A DNA stretch of 64,000 nucleotides from Hydra vulgaris (Eukaryota; Cnidaria; Hydrozoa; Anthoathecata; Hydridae). The DNA is taken from assembly GCF_038396675.1 (NCBI RefSeq), contig NC_088933.1:37971001-38035000 (forward strand). Direction: 5' to 3'. Made by a program: the position numbers and the translations under genes. Position 1 is the first letter of the stretch, and every line of letters starts with the position of its first letter. The notes beneath the pieces were generated by a model. The model was not told where the DNA came from, searched no databases, and was given only the letters and a program-made list of their open reading frames with translations. Positions 45,567 to 55,697 of this stretch are shown one piece after another.

Positions 45567-47501
45567 TTATACTGACAATGCATAAAAGTGATTTGAGCAC
45601 TTATGCTCTTTTAGGTAACCAATCCCTTTTTCTTCATAGTCTTTTCTATCTATTGCAATACTCCCGATGTTAGAGGTATTAATAAACTTTTTTGCACCAT
45701 ACCAAGCATCCTTTAAACAATCTTTAGCTTCATATATATTAAATTCAGATTGAAAAGGCAAAACAGCCATAAGATCTTGTGTCAAACGTTCTTTAAAACC
45801 CTTAAGTTTGGATATACCACCAGTAAGAAATATATTTTTTATCATTCTTTGTTGAGTTTCTTTATCATAGTTTTGCAAAACATAGCATATACTTGAGACT
45901 AATCCATCTTGTTCTATTCCAACTATACTTGGCTGAAATAATATTTCAGGTACACGTGTAAGTTCAGTTATTAATGGTAATTGCTGAAATTTTTGTCCTT
46001 TACTTACCATAAGCTTATTTAGTAATAACTGATAGTGACCAAGACTTTGTTTTATTTCTGTTAATTTCTCCTCATCCTGCTCATCTTCTGAATCATCACC
46101 ATCTTTACTTATAAATTTATAAACATCCCAATCCTCATCTTTCATTCCAAATGTATCTTCTTTTTCTATCTTTGATGAACCATTATTGGTGTTTTTACCA
46201 CTTTTTGCTAACTGGCTTAATATACGCATACGTTCTTTTGAAGCATAACTTTTGCGTTTATTAAGAGCTTGTTTTCTTAAGTTTCTGGAATATTTTCTGT
46301 CCATTATCTCTAATGACTTATTTTCTAGCTCTTCTATAAGTTTCTCCACATCCTCAATTGAAGTTGATTCATTGTTTTTTGCAACGAAACTCACTCCCTC
46401 ATTTAACTCTCGAAAATATTGTATACTTTTTTCTTCTCGCTCCAAAATTTTTTCTCGTAAACTTTGAATTACACTTGAGAGCTGTGACTCATTTTTTAAA
46501 CCTTCCTCTACTAATTTACTTTTAAAATGAGACTGACTCTCTTCAGCTAGTTTCATAATACACTCAAACTTACGCAGTTCTTCTCGTTCAACTTTAATTT
46601 TTTCTTCGCGTTTTTTTTGGTTTATATCTTTTAATCTTTGGGCTTGTATTCTACGCATCTCAAGCTCTTTTTCATTAGTTGCATTAATAACTGGAACTTG
46701 TAAGCTTACACTACTTGATTCCGCATATTGTTTATTTTGCCACATTTTAAGTTCTTCTGCATAATTACTAGCTACATATGCATGTTCAATCAAAAGATTT
46801 TGAGATCCAGAAAGATTAAATAAGGTTGATTGATTAGGGTATTTTAAATGCAGAAGTCTGTTCATATAAATCATCATGTTTAAACCACCTAAATTTAAAC
46901 GCCTGCATGCAACAGCATCAAACTTAGAGTTTAAAATAGGTAAAATATGACTAGTTTGGTATCCACATCGAATTACTAATCCATCTTGCAAATCAGGCTT
47001 ATTATAGTTAAGACTAAAAAGACAGTCAATACCATACACAATTTTAGGTACACAATAACCTTCAAATAGTAACTCTGTCATATTATGTCTAAAATTATTT
47101 GGAATACATATTGCTTCAGATATACAAATAGGATGATTCACAGCACCATTTGTGTTAATACCTAAGTGTGTAAAAAGATAGTCAAATGCAAATTCTTGAG
47201 TATCAAAATGTGCAACAACATCAGAATCAAATTGAGTGAGAATATTCCATTTAGAATCCTCAAGATCTCTGATGTCATTTCCATAAAAAGTTGAAATAAT
47301 GTCGCTTTCTTTTTTGGTTCGTAATTTTGCCATTAAGTTGCGATAAACTAATTTTGGTTGCTCATCTGTAGACCAGCCTGCTCTACAAGAATGGCTTCCA
47401 TTATCAATAATTATGCAAGCATTTGAATTATTTTGTTCCTCGTACTTCCATATTGGATCAGACTGAAACTCATGATAACAAAATTCAAACTTTTTAACCA
47501 T
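45567..47501 (-). CDS. ACTR5: Actin-related protein 5 (INO80 complex subunit)
   Basis: An uninterrupted 644-codon frame. Known role: ARP5 is a nuclear actin-fold protein that, with IES6, docks on the INO80 ATPase and is needed for nucleosome binding and sliding. The N-terminus carries the actin phosphate-loop motif IIIDNGSHSCRAGW (about residues 29-43) and KLVYRNLMAKLR, then SEAICIPNNFRHNMTELLFE and DGLVIRCGYQTSHILPI. Residues of about 280-490 form a long, charged, helix-rich insertion (EEREEKS, KRKSYASKERMRIL) typical of ARP5. The C-terminus returns to the actin fold with FLTGGISKLKGF (about 555-570) and DAWYGAKKF. Human ACTR5 is 607 residues and yeast Arp5 755, so the length fits. The start ATG follows a stop-rich AT stretch, and no intron interrupts the gene. 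Confidence 0.96.
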   Translation of the reverse strand: MVKKFEFCYHEFQSDPIWKYEEQNNSNACIIIDNGSHSCRAGWSTDEQPKLVYRNLMAKLRTKKESDIISTFYGNDIRDLEDSKWNILTQFDSDVVAHFDTQEFAFDYLFTHLGINTNGAVNHPICISEAICIPNNFRHNMTELLFEGYCVPKIVYGIDCLFSLNYNKPDLQDGLVIRCGYQTSHILPILNSKFDAVACRRLNLGGLNMMIYMNRLLHLKYPNQSTLFNLSGSQNLLIEHAYVASNYAEELKMWQNKQYAESSSVSLQVPVINATNEKELEMRRIQAQRLKDINQKKREEKIKVEREELRKFECIMKLAEESQSHFKSKLVEEGLKNESQLSSVIQSLREKILEREEKSIQYFRELNEGVSFVAKNNESTSIEDVEKLIEELENKSLEIMDRKYSRNLRKQALNKRKSYASKERMRILSQLAKSGKNTNNGSSKIEKEDTFGMKDEDWDVYKFISKDGDDSEDEQDEEKLTEIKQSLGHYQLLLNKLMVSKGQKFQQLPLITELTRVPEILFQPSIVGIEQDGLVSSICYVLQNYDKETQQRMIKNIFLTGGISKLKGFKERLTQDLMAVLPFQSEFNIYEAKDCLKDAWYGAKKFINTSNIGSIAIDRKDYEEKGIGYLKEHKCSNHFYALSV

Positions 47502-48380
47502 ATTTCATTAAAAACTGAAAAAAATATATATAATATTTCATTTATAACAATTTAATACAACAATTACAATTAACTCAAATTTTGAATAAAATAAATTAAT
47601 ATTTTAGCTAAGAAACTAATATATTCAACTTATACTTAAATATACTTTAATATAATAAAATTAGAAATCAGTTTTAAAATTCACGTCACATGTGACGTGA
47701 ATTTTGAGTATGTGCACATATCTATAATCTTTTGATAACCATTGAAATGATTGATAACCATTGAAATTCATTAAAGATTGTAACAGTTCGACAATCTAAA
47801 TTTATTCTTTGCCTAGAAGTTCAATTTTATATATTTTTAAAAATAAGTTAGCATAATACTTTATTTTTTAACTTAATATAGTATACAGAACACATTTAAA
47901 CTTCGTTTTAAAAATTGCATTTTATCTGAAATTAATAAAATAAAAAAATATGTAAAAAGTGGGCAATTATTTACGGTATGTTATGATAGGTAAACAATAT
48001 GACATTAATCTAATGTCATAATGTAAAAAATCAATGGATAAGTCAACTACACCTTTACTAGAAGTCTTTGAATTTTTAATGGCATTTTTATAAAAAATTC
48101 TAATTATCTAATATTCTCATAATTTTATCTAATTTTCTAATTATCTAGAAAATCTGACGGCGATTTTAAGTACTAGATAGTACTGCGCGGTCCAAATAGA
48201 CGTTTAAATTTATTTAAATTAATTTTTTTAGATAAATTAGTCGGCAAAAAGTATTTTTTTGACATTTGTCGGCAAAAACAGATACGTCACCCTCCTAAAA
48301 TCTCTTCGGGACGGCCCTGAGTGTTTATGCAATAAAATCTCTCTCTTTCTCAGACTGTAGAAAATATTAAGATAAGGATT
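47502..48380. other. ACTR5 upstream region
   Basis: AT-rich upstream DNA with a 30 bp perfect palindrome at 47676-47705. At 48283-48320 (ctcttcgggacggccctgag) it holds what looks like a solitary terminus of a hAT-type transposon without a partner. Confidence 0.5.
47676..47705. promoter_or_regulatory. Perfect palindrome upstream of ACTR5 with TGACG and CACATGTG sites
   Basis: The 30 bp sequence reads the same on both strands: each arm is tgtgacgtgaatttt. It contains two TGACGTG half-sites facing each other around CACATGTG, an E-box-like core. It lies about 175 bp before the ACTR5 start codon. Promoter function is an inference from position and symmetry. Confidence 0.45.
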
Positions 48381-48384
48381 TTTA

Positions 48385-48387
<3 letters not shown>

Positions 48388-48460
<73 letters not shown>
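48388..48460. repeat. (TA)n microsatellite
   Basis: About 35 TA units, next to the 3' end of the Penelope-like element. Confidence 0.97.
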
Positions 48461-48465
<5 letters not shown>

Positions 48466-48949
48466 TGTCACTGTGACCCGCAGTCACACGAATTATATAT
48501 ATGATAATGTTTATAATATAAATTTATATTTAAACTCTGAGTGTCTTGTGTTATCACAATCATCAGCCAAGTAGTAAAAGTTTAATTTTGCTACGATTTG
48601 TTTAGTGGACGTTACGGTTTATATTTGTATTTTAGATCGTTAAGGGACGGAAATTGATTAGTAGTTAGGTTAATAATATTATTAATTTGTTTTTAGTTGG
48701 CTAATAATTGTGAAATAGTTATATGTTTAATGTTGTTTAAAATATTTTTTATGTGCTCATGTGTATTATTTGTGTATTAAAAAATAATAAAATAAAAATA
48801 AGAATTAAAATTGATATAAAAGTATACATAATATTATGAAATATATTACAAAAGCTGTGCATGTGAGTAATTTATTAGTTAGCCTAGAGATATATGGAGC
48901 AGAATAGTGTAGTTATTTTTATTTATAGTTGTTTGTCAGGTTTGTAGCG

Positions 48950-50232
48950 AGCTTTGTAATTTTATAATAAGAATTTATTTTCGTGGCGGCACTTCGATAT
49001 AATTTCGGTTCTCTTATTTAACAGTTCTTCAGGTTTTGGATATGATGTAATAGTAAAAAATTCTCATACAGACATAGTGGGCATCTTTTGGAAATATTTG
49101 AGTAGGTGGGGTACTGATTTGAGAATAGACCATGTTAGCATAGGGATTTCATTAAAATTGTTTTTTAAATCCCAAACATAGTTTGATAGGGCGGTAGAAT
49201 TTTTGTATTTAATATTGTTGAATGATGATTTGTGGTTGTTGTATCTGGTTTTCCACTCACCTTAATCCTATATAAACTTTGCTGGGTTGGTTATTTGCTG
49301 CGATGATGCATTTATGTATAATATTTGTGGATTTGCACTTATCATTCAGGGGGCATTCTGCTTTGTTTCGACAGTTGCATTTTGGATCATTATTTTCAAT
49401 TCTAGGTAAGATAATTTTTTTGTTGTGGTTTTTTATAATTTTTTCTATATTTTCAGTGCAACTGTAGCTTACCTTTACAGTGTTTCTGTTTAAGATTTTG
49501 TAAAGTTTGTGTGGGAAAAATGTTCTTGTATTTACTAGAAAAAAACTTCTTAGGGAAGTTTTTTTCTAGTAAATACAAGAACATTTTTGCAATATTTGTG
49601 GAGACGTTTTTATTAAATGGGGGGTTGAACCATATGATATTGCGTTTACGATTTTTCTGGGGTATTTTTTGTTTGATCTGATATTTGAGGGAGTAGTTTT
49701 TGTATCCGCTATTTTTTAGTGCTTGTTCATATTTGTTTTTAGATTGATTAAATATAACTTCGCTGGAGGAATTTTGCGATAGTCTGTTTGATATTGAAGT
49801 AGGTAAGTGTTTAATTTATTGTGGTGGGTGATTCGAAGATATTTGGATGTATTGAAGATTATCGTTGGGTTTTTTGAAAGGCTTATGGGTGTTTTGGGCT
49901 AAGTTGAAAGTTACATCAAGGAAGTTAACTGATTTAAGATTTGTTTTTATGTCTATTTGAAATCCAACGTCTTTAAACTTTTGGATTATATTTTTTCGGA
50001 TTCGCTCCATTTCTTGGCCGTTAGAATTGCGTATTATCAACAAGCCATCATCACGGTAAAGCCCTATGTTGGTTTTTATAATTATATTAGATAATTCGTT
50101 GAGAATGTAGATTCCAACAAGTTCGCAAATTTCAGTCCCATCGTAGCTGCCCATTGTGACATCAAAACTTTCATGGTTCAGTTTTTTTATCCATGTGTTA
50201 TTGTTGTAGTAGAGAAGGGATTTTCGGCTATG
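48950..50232 (-). pseudogene. Penelope-like retroelement (reverse transcriptase plus GIY-YIG), 5' truncated
   Basis: The minus strand reads, from 50232, YYNNNTWIKKLNHESFDVTM and GSYDGTEICELVGIYILN, then IGLYRDDGLLIIRN (YRDD is the reverse transcriptase catalytic box), NLKSVNFLDVTFNL, KPNDNLQYIQISSNHPP (to 49820), NVSTNIAKMFLYLLEKNF (49600), VSYSC-TENIEKIIKNHNKKI (49470), CNCRNKAECPL and IIHKCIIAANNQPSKVYIGL (49270). KVYIGL starts a GIY-YIG nuclease domain, which continues in broken frames to about 48950. RT plus C-terminal GIY-YIG is the signature of Penelope-like elements. The fingers of the RT are missing, a hairpin interrupts the frame at 49516-49588, and stops occur in the nuclease part. 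A direct repeat (ggtacatagcc) and a hairpin mark the truncated 5' side. Confidence 0.75.
49516..49588. repeat. Perfect 34 bp inverted repeat with 5 nt loop inside Penelope-like ORF
   Basis: Arms 49516-49549 and 49555-49588 are exact complements. In the reading frame one arm encodes MFLYLLEKNF; the other has no coding sense, and the protein resumes after it with PHKLYKILNRNTVKVSYSC. Confidence 0.97.
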
Positions 50233-50255
50233 TACCAGGGATTTTTGGCTATGTA

Positions 50256-50314
50256 CTGTTACCCGCAGTACCAGGAATTAGCATTTAGCTAATTCCTGGT
50301 ACTGCGGGTAACAG
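50256..50314. repeat. Perfect 27 bp inverted repeat
   Basis: Arms ctgttacccgcagtaccagg plus aattagc and their complement enclose a 5 nt loop (attta). It lies just outside the 5' end of the Penelope-like fossil, and the core acccgcagt resembles gacccgcagtcac at 48475-48487 on its other side. Confidence 0.95.
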
Positions 50315-50423
50315 TAACATATATATTATATAGCTCTAGTTTATCTATTGAGCACTCTTCAAGTATACAATATTATACATGATAATATAAAGATATTTTC
50401 TTCATTCATATATATATACACTT

Positions 50424-50540
<117 letters not shown>

Positions 50541-50832
50541 GTATTTTCGAGTAATTTCGAATAAAGATTTTTAAAAAACCGGTAAGTGATAATAGAAAAA
50601 AGAAGAAAATAAAAAGCTTGCATGAATAGATATTAAAACGTATTCTTTTTTTTTTTTCGTTTAATTTTTTTTGTTCTTTAATCTTTACAAATTCGTAATA
50701 TATAATAGAATCTTTACAGAGTAAGTAAAATTAAAAAGAAAATCACAAAGTTACGTTATACAAAAAATATATAAAATAAAACTGTAAAGTATTAGAAATT
50801 ACTTCAAAGAACGCGGAAAACTTGCAGAAGAC

Positions 50833-50865
50833 CGACGCACAGTGAGTCAGTAAGGTAAAAAAAAA
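50833..50865 (+). repeat. Solitary RSS-like Transib terminus with 12 bp spacer
   Basis: CGACG (50833-50837) is followed by CACAGTG (50838-50844), a 12 bp spacer (agtcagtaaggt) and nine A (50857-50865). Heptamer, 12 bp spacer and A-rich nonamer-like block follow the layout of a 12-RSS. No partner end was found in the window. Confidence 0.6.
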
Positions 50866-51117
50866 CGGCAAAAATTATATAACTATCACATATAAACATG
50901 TGGTACATCAATACTGTCGTATTTTGGGTCAAAAAATTTAAATTTTTATATTAAAATAATTTTAACGCGTACCTATGACGCGTATAATTACGCGCAAAAT
51001 TTGACAAAAAAATTGGATTCCTTGATCCAAAATACCTTATAAAAGAGTACCACATATTTTTTAATGTAAATATTTCTTGTGCCTAAAGCTACACATGCGT
51101 ATACGTGTTAGAGTCTT

Positions 51118-51471
51118 TTACACAGTAAAAAGTAGATGAATTGAAGCAGATGTTTCTGTCAGAATTAAACCCTCAGGATAACATTTGTGTCTCTCATTCT
51201 TAATTTCATGAAGTGAAGGATAAATACCTGCATTGTGTATTATCGATGAATTTCTAATAATTTGATACTGTTCATCAGAAAGGTCACACTGAATTTTTAA
51301 GCTTAAGGCATCTTCTGTTTTCATTTTTATCGGAAAATTTATCTCCGTCATTTTAACTTTTTCAGAGTTTGTAGCACTTTTCATGAGAACAACGAAGACT
51401 TTTTTGTTAAGATCTCTAGTGGCTTTTTTTATTGAAGCTAATGCCAATGCTTCAGAAGGATGTTTAGCCAA
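51118..51471 (-). pseudogene. RAG1/Transib-like transposase, N-terminal fragment (second lineage)
   Basis: A 117-codon minus-strand frame. Its middle (TEDALSLKIQCDLSDEQYQI, RNSSIIHNAGIYPSLHEIKN and RHKCYPEGLILTETSASIHL) aligns by eye to 43280-43470 of the element at 41911-45105 (PDEALSLMIEKGESKHSYQL, then YPSYLEVEKAKKRCYP). Identity is low, so it is a separate family member, not a copy. The catalytic core is absent on this side. A CACAGTG terminus lies 250 bp to the left, where the 3' end of a minus-strand element would be; the core between is missing. Confidence 0.55.
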
Positions 51472-51559
51472 TTCGGCAACCTTAAAAAGGTATTATTTAA
51501 TATTTAAGCTTGTAAACTATTTTTTAACTGGGTTGAACTTAATTGATTTATCACACAAA

Positions 51560-51598
51560 AAAAGTTACTCGAAAACTAAAAGTTTTCGAGTAACTTTT
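51560..51598. repeat. Perfect 18 bp inverted repeat with 3 nt loop
   Basis: Arms aaaagttactcgaaaact and complement around aaa. Confidence 0.95.
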
Positions 51599-52034
51599 AA
51601 TTGCTAATAACAAATTTTACCAAAGAAAAGAAGAACGTCATTTTTTCGATGCATTTATGACCTGCTCTCCACTGATATAATAGACACATTTCAACTAATT
51701 CACACAAAATACTTAATAACAGGGCCGTATTTAAGGGGTGGTTCGGAGGGGCAATAGCCCCCCCTGTAATATGTCAAGGGGGCGCCAAAATTTTTACGGA
51801 GACTATAAAAAGTTTTCGGAAAAATTATAAATTATATTAATATTAAAATATAGTTTTATAATACAAAATACTAAATATTAGGTAATTGTACAATATTGTA
51901 AATTGTTATTTGTTTCCCAATCTGCGGAATATTATTTCGACCTCCGTCATAGATTAGTATAGCGGCGAGCACGTTCACGGTAAAATATATTATACTTATA
52001 TAGTTATAGTTAATATATTTATTATTGATATATA

Positions 52035-54215
52035 ATGAATCAAAAAAAAAAACTTAGCGGAGCTGCAAACAAAAAATGAAAATTGAAAATTGAAAATAAT
52101 ATTTCAAAACTTCCAAAAATATTTGATTTTTTTTCAAAACAAGAAGTAAAAGGTTTTTAGCAACTGTCGGTTATTAGTTTTATGTTTTATAATCTAGCTC
52201 TCTAGTTACATTTAAAACATTTTTAAAATAATTAATATTAATTTAGTTAAAATTACATTAATACAATAACTTCATTATACACTTTGATGGTTTAAAAAAA
52301 AATTAGGAAAATGAAGGATCACCAAGTGAAATTGAGTCTGTTGTATTGTCTAAGAAAACAAGTAGTCAAGTATCACACAACAACACTAGAAATATTAATG
52401 ATTTACATAAAGCAGGCTCCAGTGATGTTCCATTGTAAGTAGTTTCATATGTTTTAAAATATTCCTTTATAATAATAAGTTACATATTTATAAATAATGT
52501 TGGCATTTTATAATTGCTGACTGGAACCAACCTTGTATGAAAAATAAATTAAAATTCCAGTATTTTCAATTGTGCCTAATTGTTTTAAAAACTAGCCTGA
52601 GATCTATTTAAATAAATATGTTTTAGTATTTTAATAATTTAAATTTTTATTGTCGTTTTAGAAGTAACAATGAAGAAAATGAAGAGGCACTTAGTAAAAT
52701 TGAGTCTGTTATATTGTCAAAGAAAACAAGTAGTCAAGTATCACTCAATAAGACTGGAAATATTAATCTGGATATCGATGTTTTACATAAACCAGATTCC
52801 AGTGATATTTCAGGGTGAGTAATTTCACAATATTTTAAAATATTTCTTTATAATATATACAATTTGTATAAAAATGTTAGTTATTTATCTTTGTTGTTTA
52901 AATCTCCTATGTAAAATTAGTAAAATTTAAAATTAAACCTAACCAATAAATGTTGTTTAAAAAAAATAAATATCAATTAAATAGATTATTAGAGAATAAA
53001 TTACTTAAACTTGTAACATAGCCATATAAGTGAAGCAAATAGTGATTATTATTAATTGTTTTCTTTTAATTTGTGGTAATTTTAGTTCTGATCCAGGATT
53101 GTGGGATTGAGACGAGAAAACAAGAGATTATATTTGTAGAAATGGATTCAGCCAAAATATTAATGCAGATTTTACACATTCCAAAAAATCTCATTGTACA
53201 TAAATCCGGAGGTCATCGGACTCTCAAAAGATACTTAAATAAAGATTGGTTTAAAACTGTATTAGTCAATGGAGAGACATGCCAACGAGATTATTTATCC
53301 TACTCAGAAACAAATGGGTCAGTGTATTGTATCCCTTATTATTTGTTTAAAAACCAGACTGTTTTTTCTAAAAAAGGATTCTCAAATTGGAAATATCCAG
53401 AAAAATTGATAAAACATGAAAACTCAGAAGGACATAAAATTTGTGTATACAAAATGAAACAACGGGCAACTGATTTAGGCCGAATAGACACTACAATTAC
53501 TCGTCAATTAAAAATAGAGACAAATTATTGGATTAATGTGCTAACTCGAGTATGTTCTGTAGTAAAGTCATTAGCTAGTCATGGATTACCATTTAGAGGA
53601 ACTGAAGAAAAGTATGGATCTTCTGTTGCTAATAGTGGTAATTTTATTATGGCAATGAAATTAGTTGCAAAATATGATCATTTTTTGTGTCAGCATATAA
53701 GTAAATATGGGAATCCTGGTAAAGGAAATACATCATATTTATCTTTTTATACTTATGAGCAGTTCATAAGTATAATGTCAAAAAAAGTAGAAACAATAAT
53801 TAAAGAAATCAAAGCGGCAACATACTTTTCAATTAGTATTGATTCAACCCCAGATATAACTCACATTGACCAACTTTCTTTTATTATAAGGTATGTATTA
53901 CCAAATGGAGAACCAGTGGAACGTTTTATTGGGTTCATTGACGATGCTGGGCATAATTCCGAGTCGTTAACTGACGCTATATTTTCTATATTGAAAAAAT
54001 ATGACTTAAATACTTGTTTTCTTAGGGGCCAGTCTTATGATCACGCCAAAAATATGTCTGGCATATATTCCGGTGTCCAAGCAAGAATTAAAGATGTTAT
54101 TTCCTTAACTGATTTTATTCTCTGTTCTGCTCATTCGCTAAATCTCATTGGAATGTGTGCTGCTAGTTGTTGCGAAGAAGCAAAAGATTTTTATTCATTT
54201 ACGGGATGTTCAAAT
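52035..54215 (+). pseudogene. hAT transposase gene (ZMYM1/TTF-finger type), spliced, C-terminus lost
   Basis: Four exons can be placed by splice sites and phase: 52035-52145 (MNQKKKLSGAANKK, stop TGA, then PKIFDFFSKQE), 52307-52434, 52662-52814 and 53086 onward (SDPGLWD). Exons two and three are duplicates of each other. Exon four encodes a TTF-type zinc finger region (LNKDWFKTVLVNGETCQRDY, VYCIPYYLF, HENSEGH), then DUF4371-like sequence with YFSISIDSTPDITHIDQLSF (first catalytic D) and CFLRGQSYDHAKNMSG (second D), and FILCSAHSLNLIGMC. It breaks off at about 54215. The insertion domain end, the catalytic glutamate and the C-terminal hAT dimerisation domain are missing. Inactivating lesions: a stop in exon one, a stop after GLWD and a frameshift near 53205. 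Function as transposase is from family knowledge. Confidence 0.85.
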
Positions 54216-54224
54216 AATACGTGA

Positions 54225-55640
54225 TTTGAACAGCCCCTTATACGTTTTTTGTCGTTTTTCTAACACCCCCTCCCCTATGTGACATTTTGTGGCATTTTGA
54301 AGAACCCCCACCCCCCACCCTGTGTGACGTGACAAAAAAATTTTTTTATAAGTTTACATTTTAATTGTAATAGTTTGTTTTTATAAAAAAATACAATTGA
54401 TGAATATCTGTCTAAACCTAAATTTGTTCCCAAATTGGACTTTGACCTTCAAGTATTGGAGTTCCATGTTCTTCAATAATTTTTGAAGGCCAGTTGAGGT
54501 CAGAGGTATCAACATCATCTTGATCATACCACTCGATTGTTTCTTTGTCCGAATTTAAAAAGACACACATGAGTTGAGATAGACGTTGAGCAACTAAGCG
54601 TTGAGGTCTAACTTTTTGAATTTCATTCGAATATCCAATACTTGAGCAAACTGTTTTGTGTTGTTTCATTGATTTGATAGTTGCAAAATATAAACTGCAA
54701 TTGGTACAAACTCTTTTTGGTAAGGAATTTTGAATGCTTGGACATGAGTAGTCGTATGGCAATCCATTGGGATACCTTTTTGTAACTGTCGTGGGCAAAA
54801 TTGTTTTGCAAAGTGATAAGTTTAAAAAGAGAGATGCAAAGTTAATCTTTGTATTATTGCATTCAAGACCATCTTCTCCTTGGAACAAAGAAATTGGTGG
54901 TGGAAGAAAACCAGTTGGAATAAGATGAAACAGTGAGCTGCGACAATGACCACAGCATTTTTGATCATTACATTTTACAATTTGAAGGAAGTATTGACTT
55001 TCTCTGACATGTTTAGCATCCCACTCTGCTCCAAAATGTTTTAACTGTACACATTTTTCACTATTTGGTTTTATGTACTCGGCTTTAGTTTCAAATCCAT
55101 CAATGACTGTGCTAGACCAAGTTTGTGCAAGAACTTCACCTGCTTTGGCAAAGTTTGCCTTCTCCATAACTTTGTCTGTTGTTTCTCCTCTTGAATTAAG
55201 ATGGCTTCCAAAATGATCAAATGGAAATACAATTCCTGCTAGGTCATGGCTTAGCGGAGCCATTCTTCTCTCAACCCTGTTAAAGGCAATTTTTCCAGGA
55301 GCATTAGTGGCCACAAACATTGCATCAAGATCATGTTCTTTGCACAAGTCTTGGCACAATGAATTGTTTTTTCATATCTTGGATTTTCATCTGGCCCACC
55401 ATCAACAGTTATAATCATGATTGGTTTGCTAACTCCATCTTCAGTAAATAAGCTGCTTTTAAATGCAGGAAGATGGTTTATTCTGTTCATGTCTTCTAAG
55501 TGACTAAGTGCTGTTGATGAATCATGTTTTGCACTTCTGATTGCTATGTATGTTGGGCCAGAGTATGTGACTGCTTGTTTTTCCATGCAATCCTTTTTAA
55601 TTTCTATGGCTGCAATTACTGTGGTTCTATGGCTGCAATT
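54225..55640 (-). pseudogene. Orphan DDE-like transposase with C2H2 motif, fragment nested in the hAT element
   Basis: The minus strand is open from about 55740 to 55251 and, after one frameshift near 55355, from 55359 to 54418. Motifs: IITVDGGPDENPRYEKTIHC, then LDAMFVATNAPGKIAFNRVE and RRMAPLSHDLAGIVFPFDHF, YFLQIVKCNDQKCCGHCRSS, FLPPPISLFQGEDG, a CTNCSLYFATIKSMKQHKTV C2H2-like finger, and a tail ending IWEQI. DGGPDEN and APGKxxxNxVERR look like the second aspartate and the glutamate of an RNase H-type DDE recombinase (compare DNGPxF and NGxxER of integrases); this is inference. I remember similar uncharacterised cnidarian proteins. The N-terminal part is absent, so the fragment is 5' truncated. 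A 17 bp duplication (ctatggctgcaattac) sits at its right border. Confidence 0.55.
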
Positions 55641-55697
55641 ACTTAAAATTTTGTTGCCCACGGGCGCCAAAATTTTAAATACGGCCCTGCTTAATAA

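Larger units (their letters stand above)
51720..55689 (+). mobile_element. hAT-type transposon (ZMYM1-like), complete termini
   Basis: Inverted ends cagggccgtatttaa (51720-51734 and complement of 55675-55689), with further inward similarity around ggcgccaaaattttt. A perfect 8 bp duplication CTTAATAA lies outside (51712-51719, 55690-55697). TIR style and 8 bp duplication identify a hAT element. It contains a spliced transposase gene (52035-54215) and, behind it, an unrelated transposase fragment on the other strand. Confidence 0.93.

Noticed and set aside
48283..48320. hAT element terminus (gggacggccctgag)
   Set aside because: The sequence looks like a transposon end but no matching opposite terminus or duplication was found nearby.
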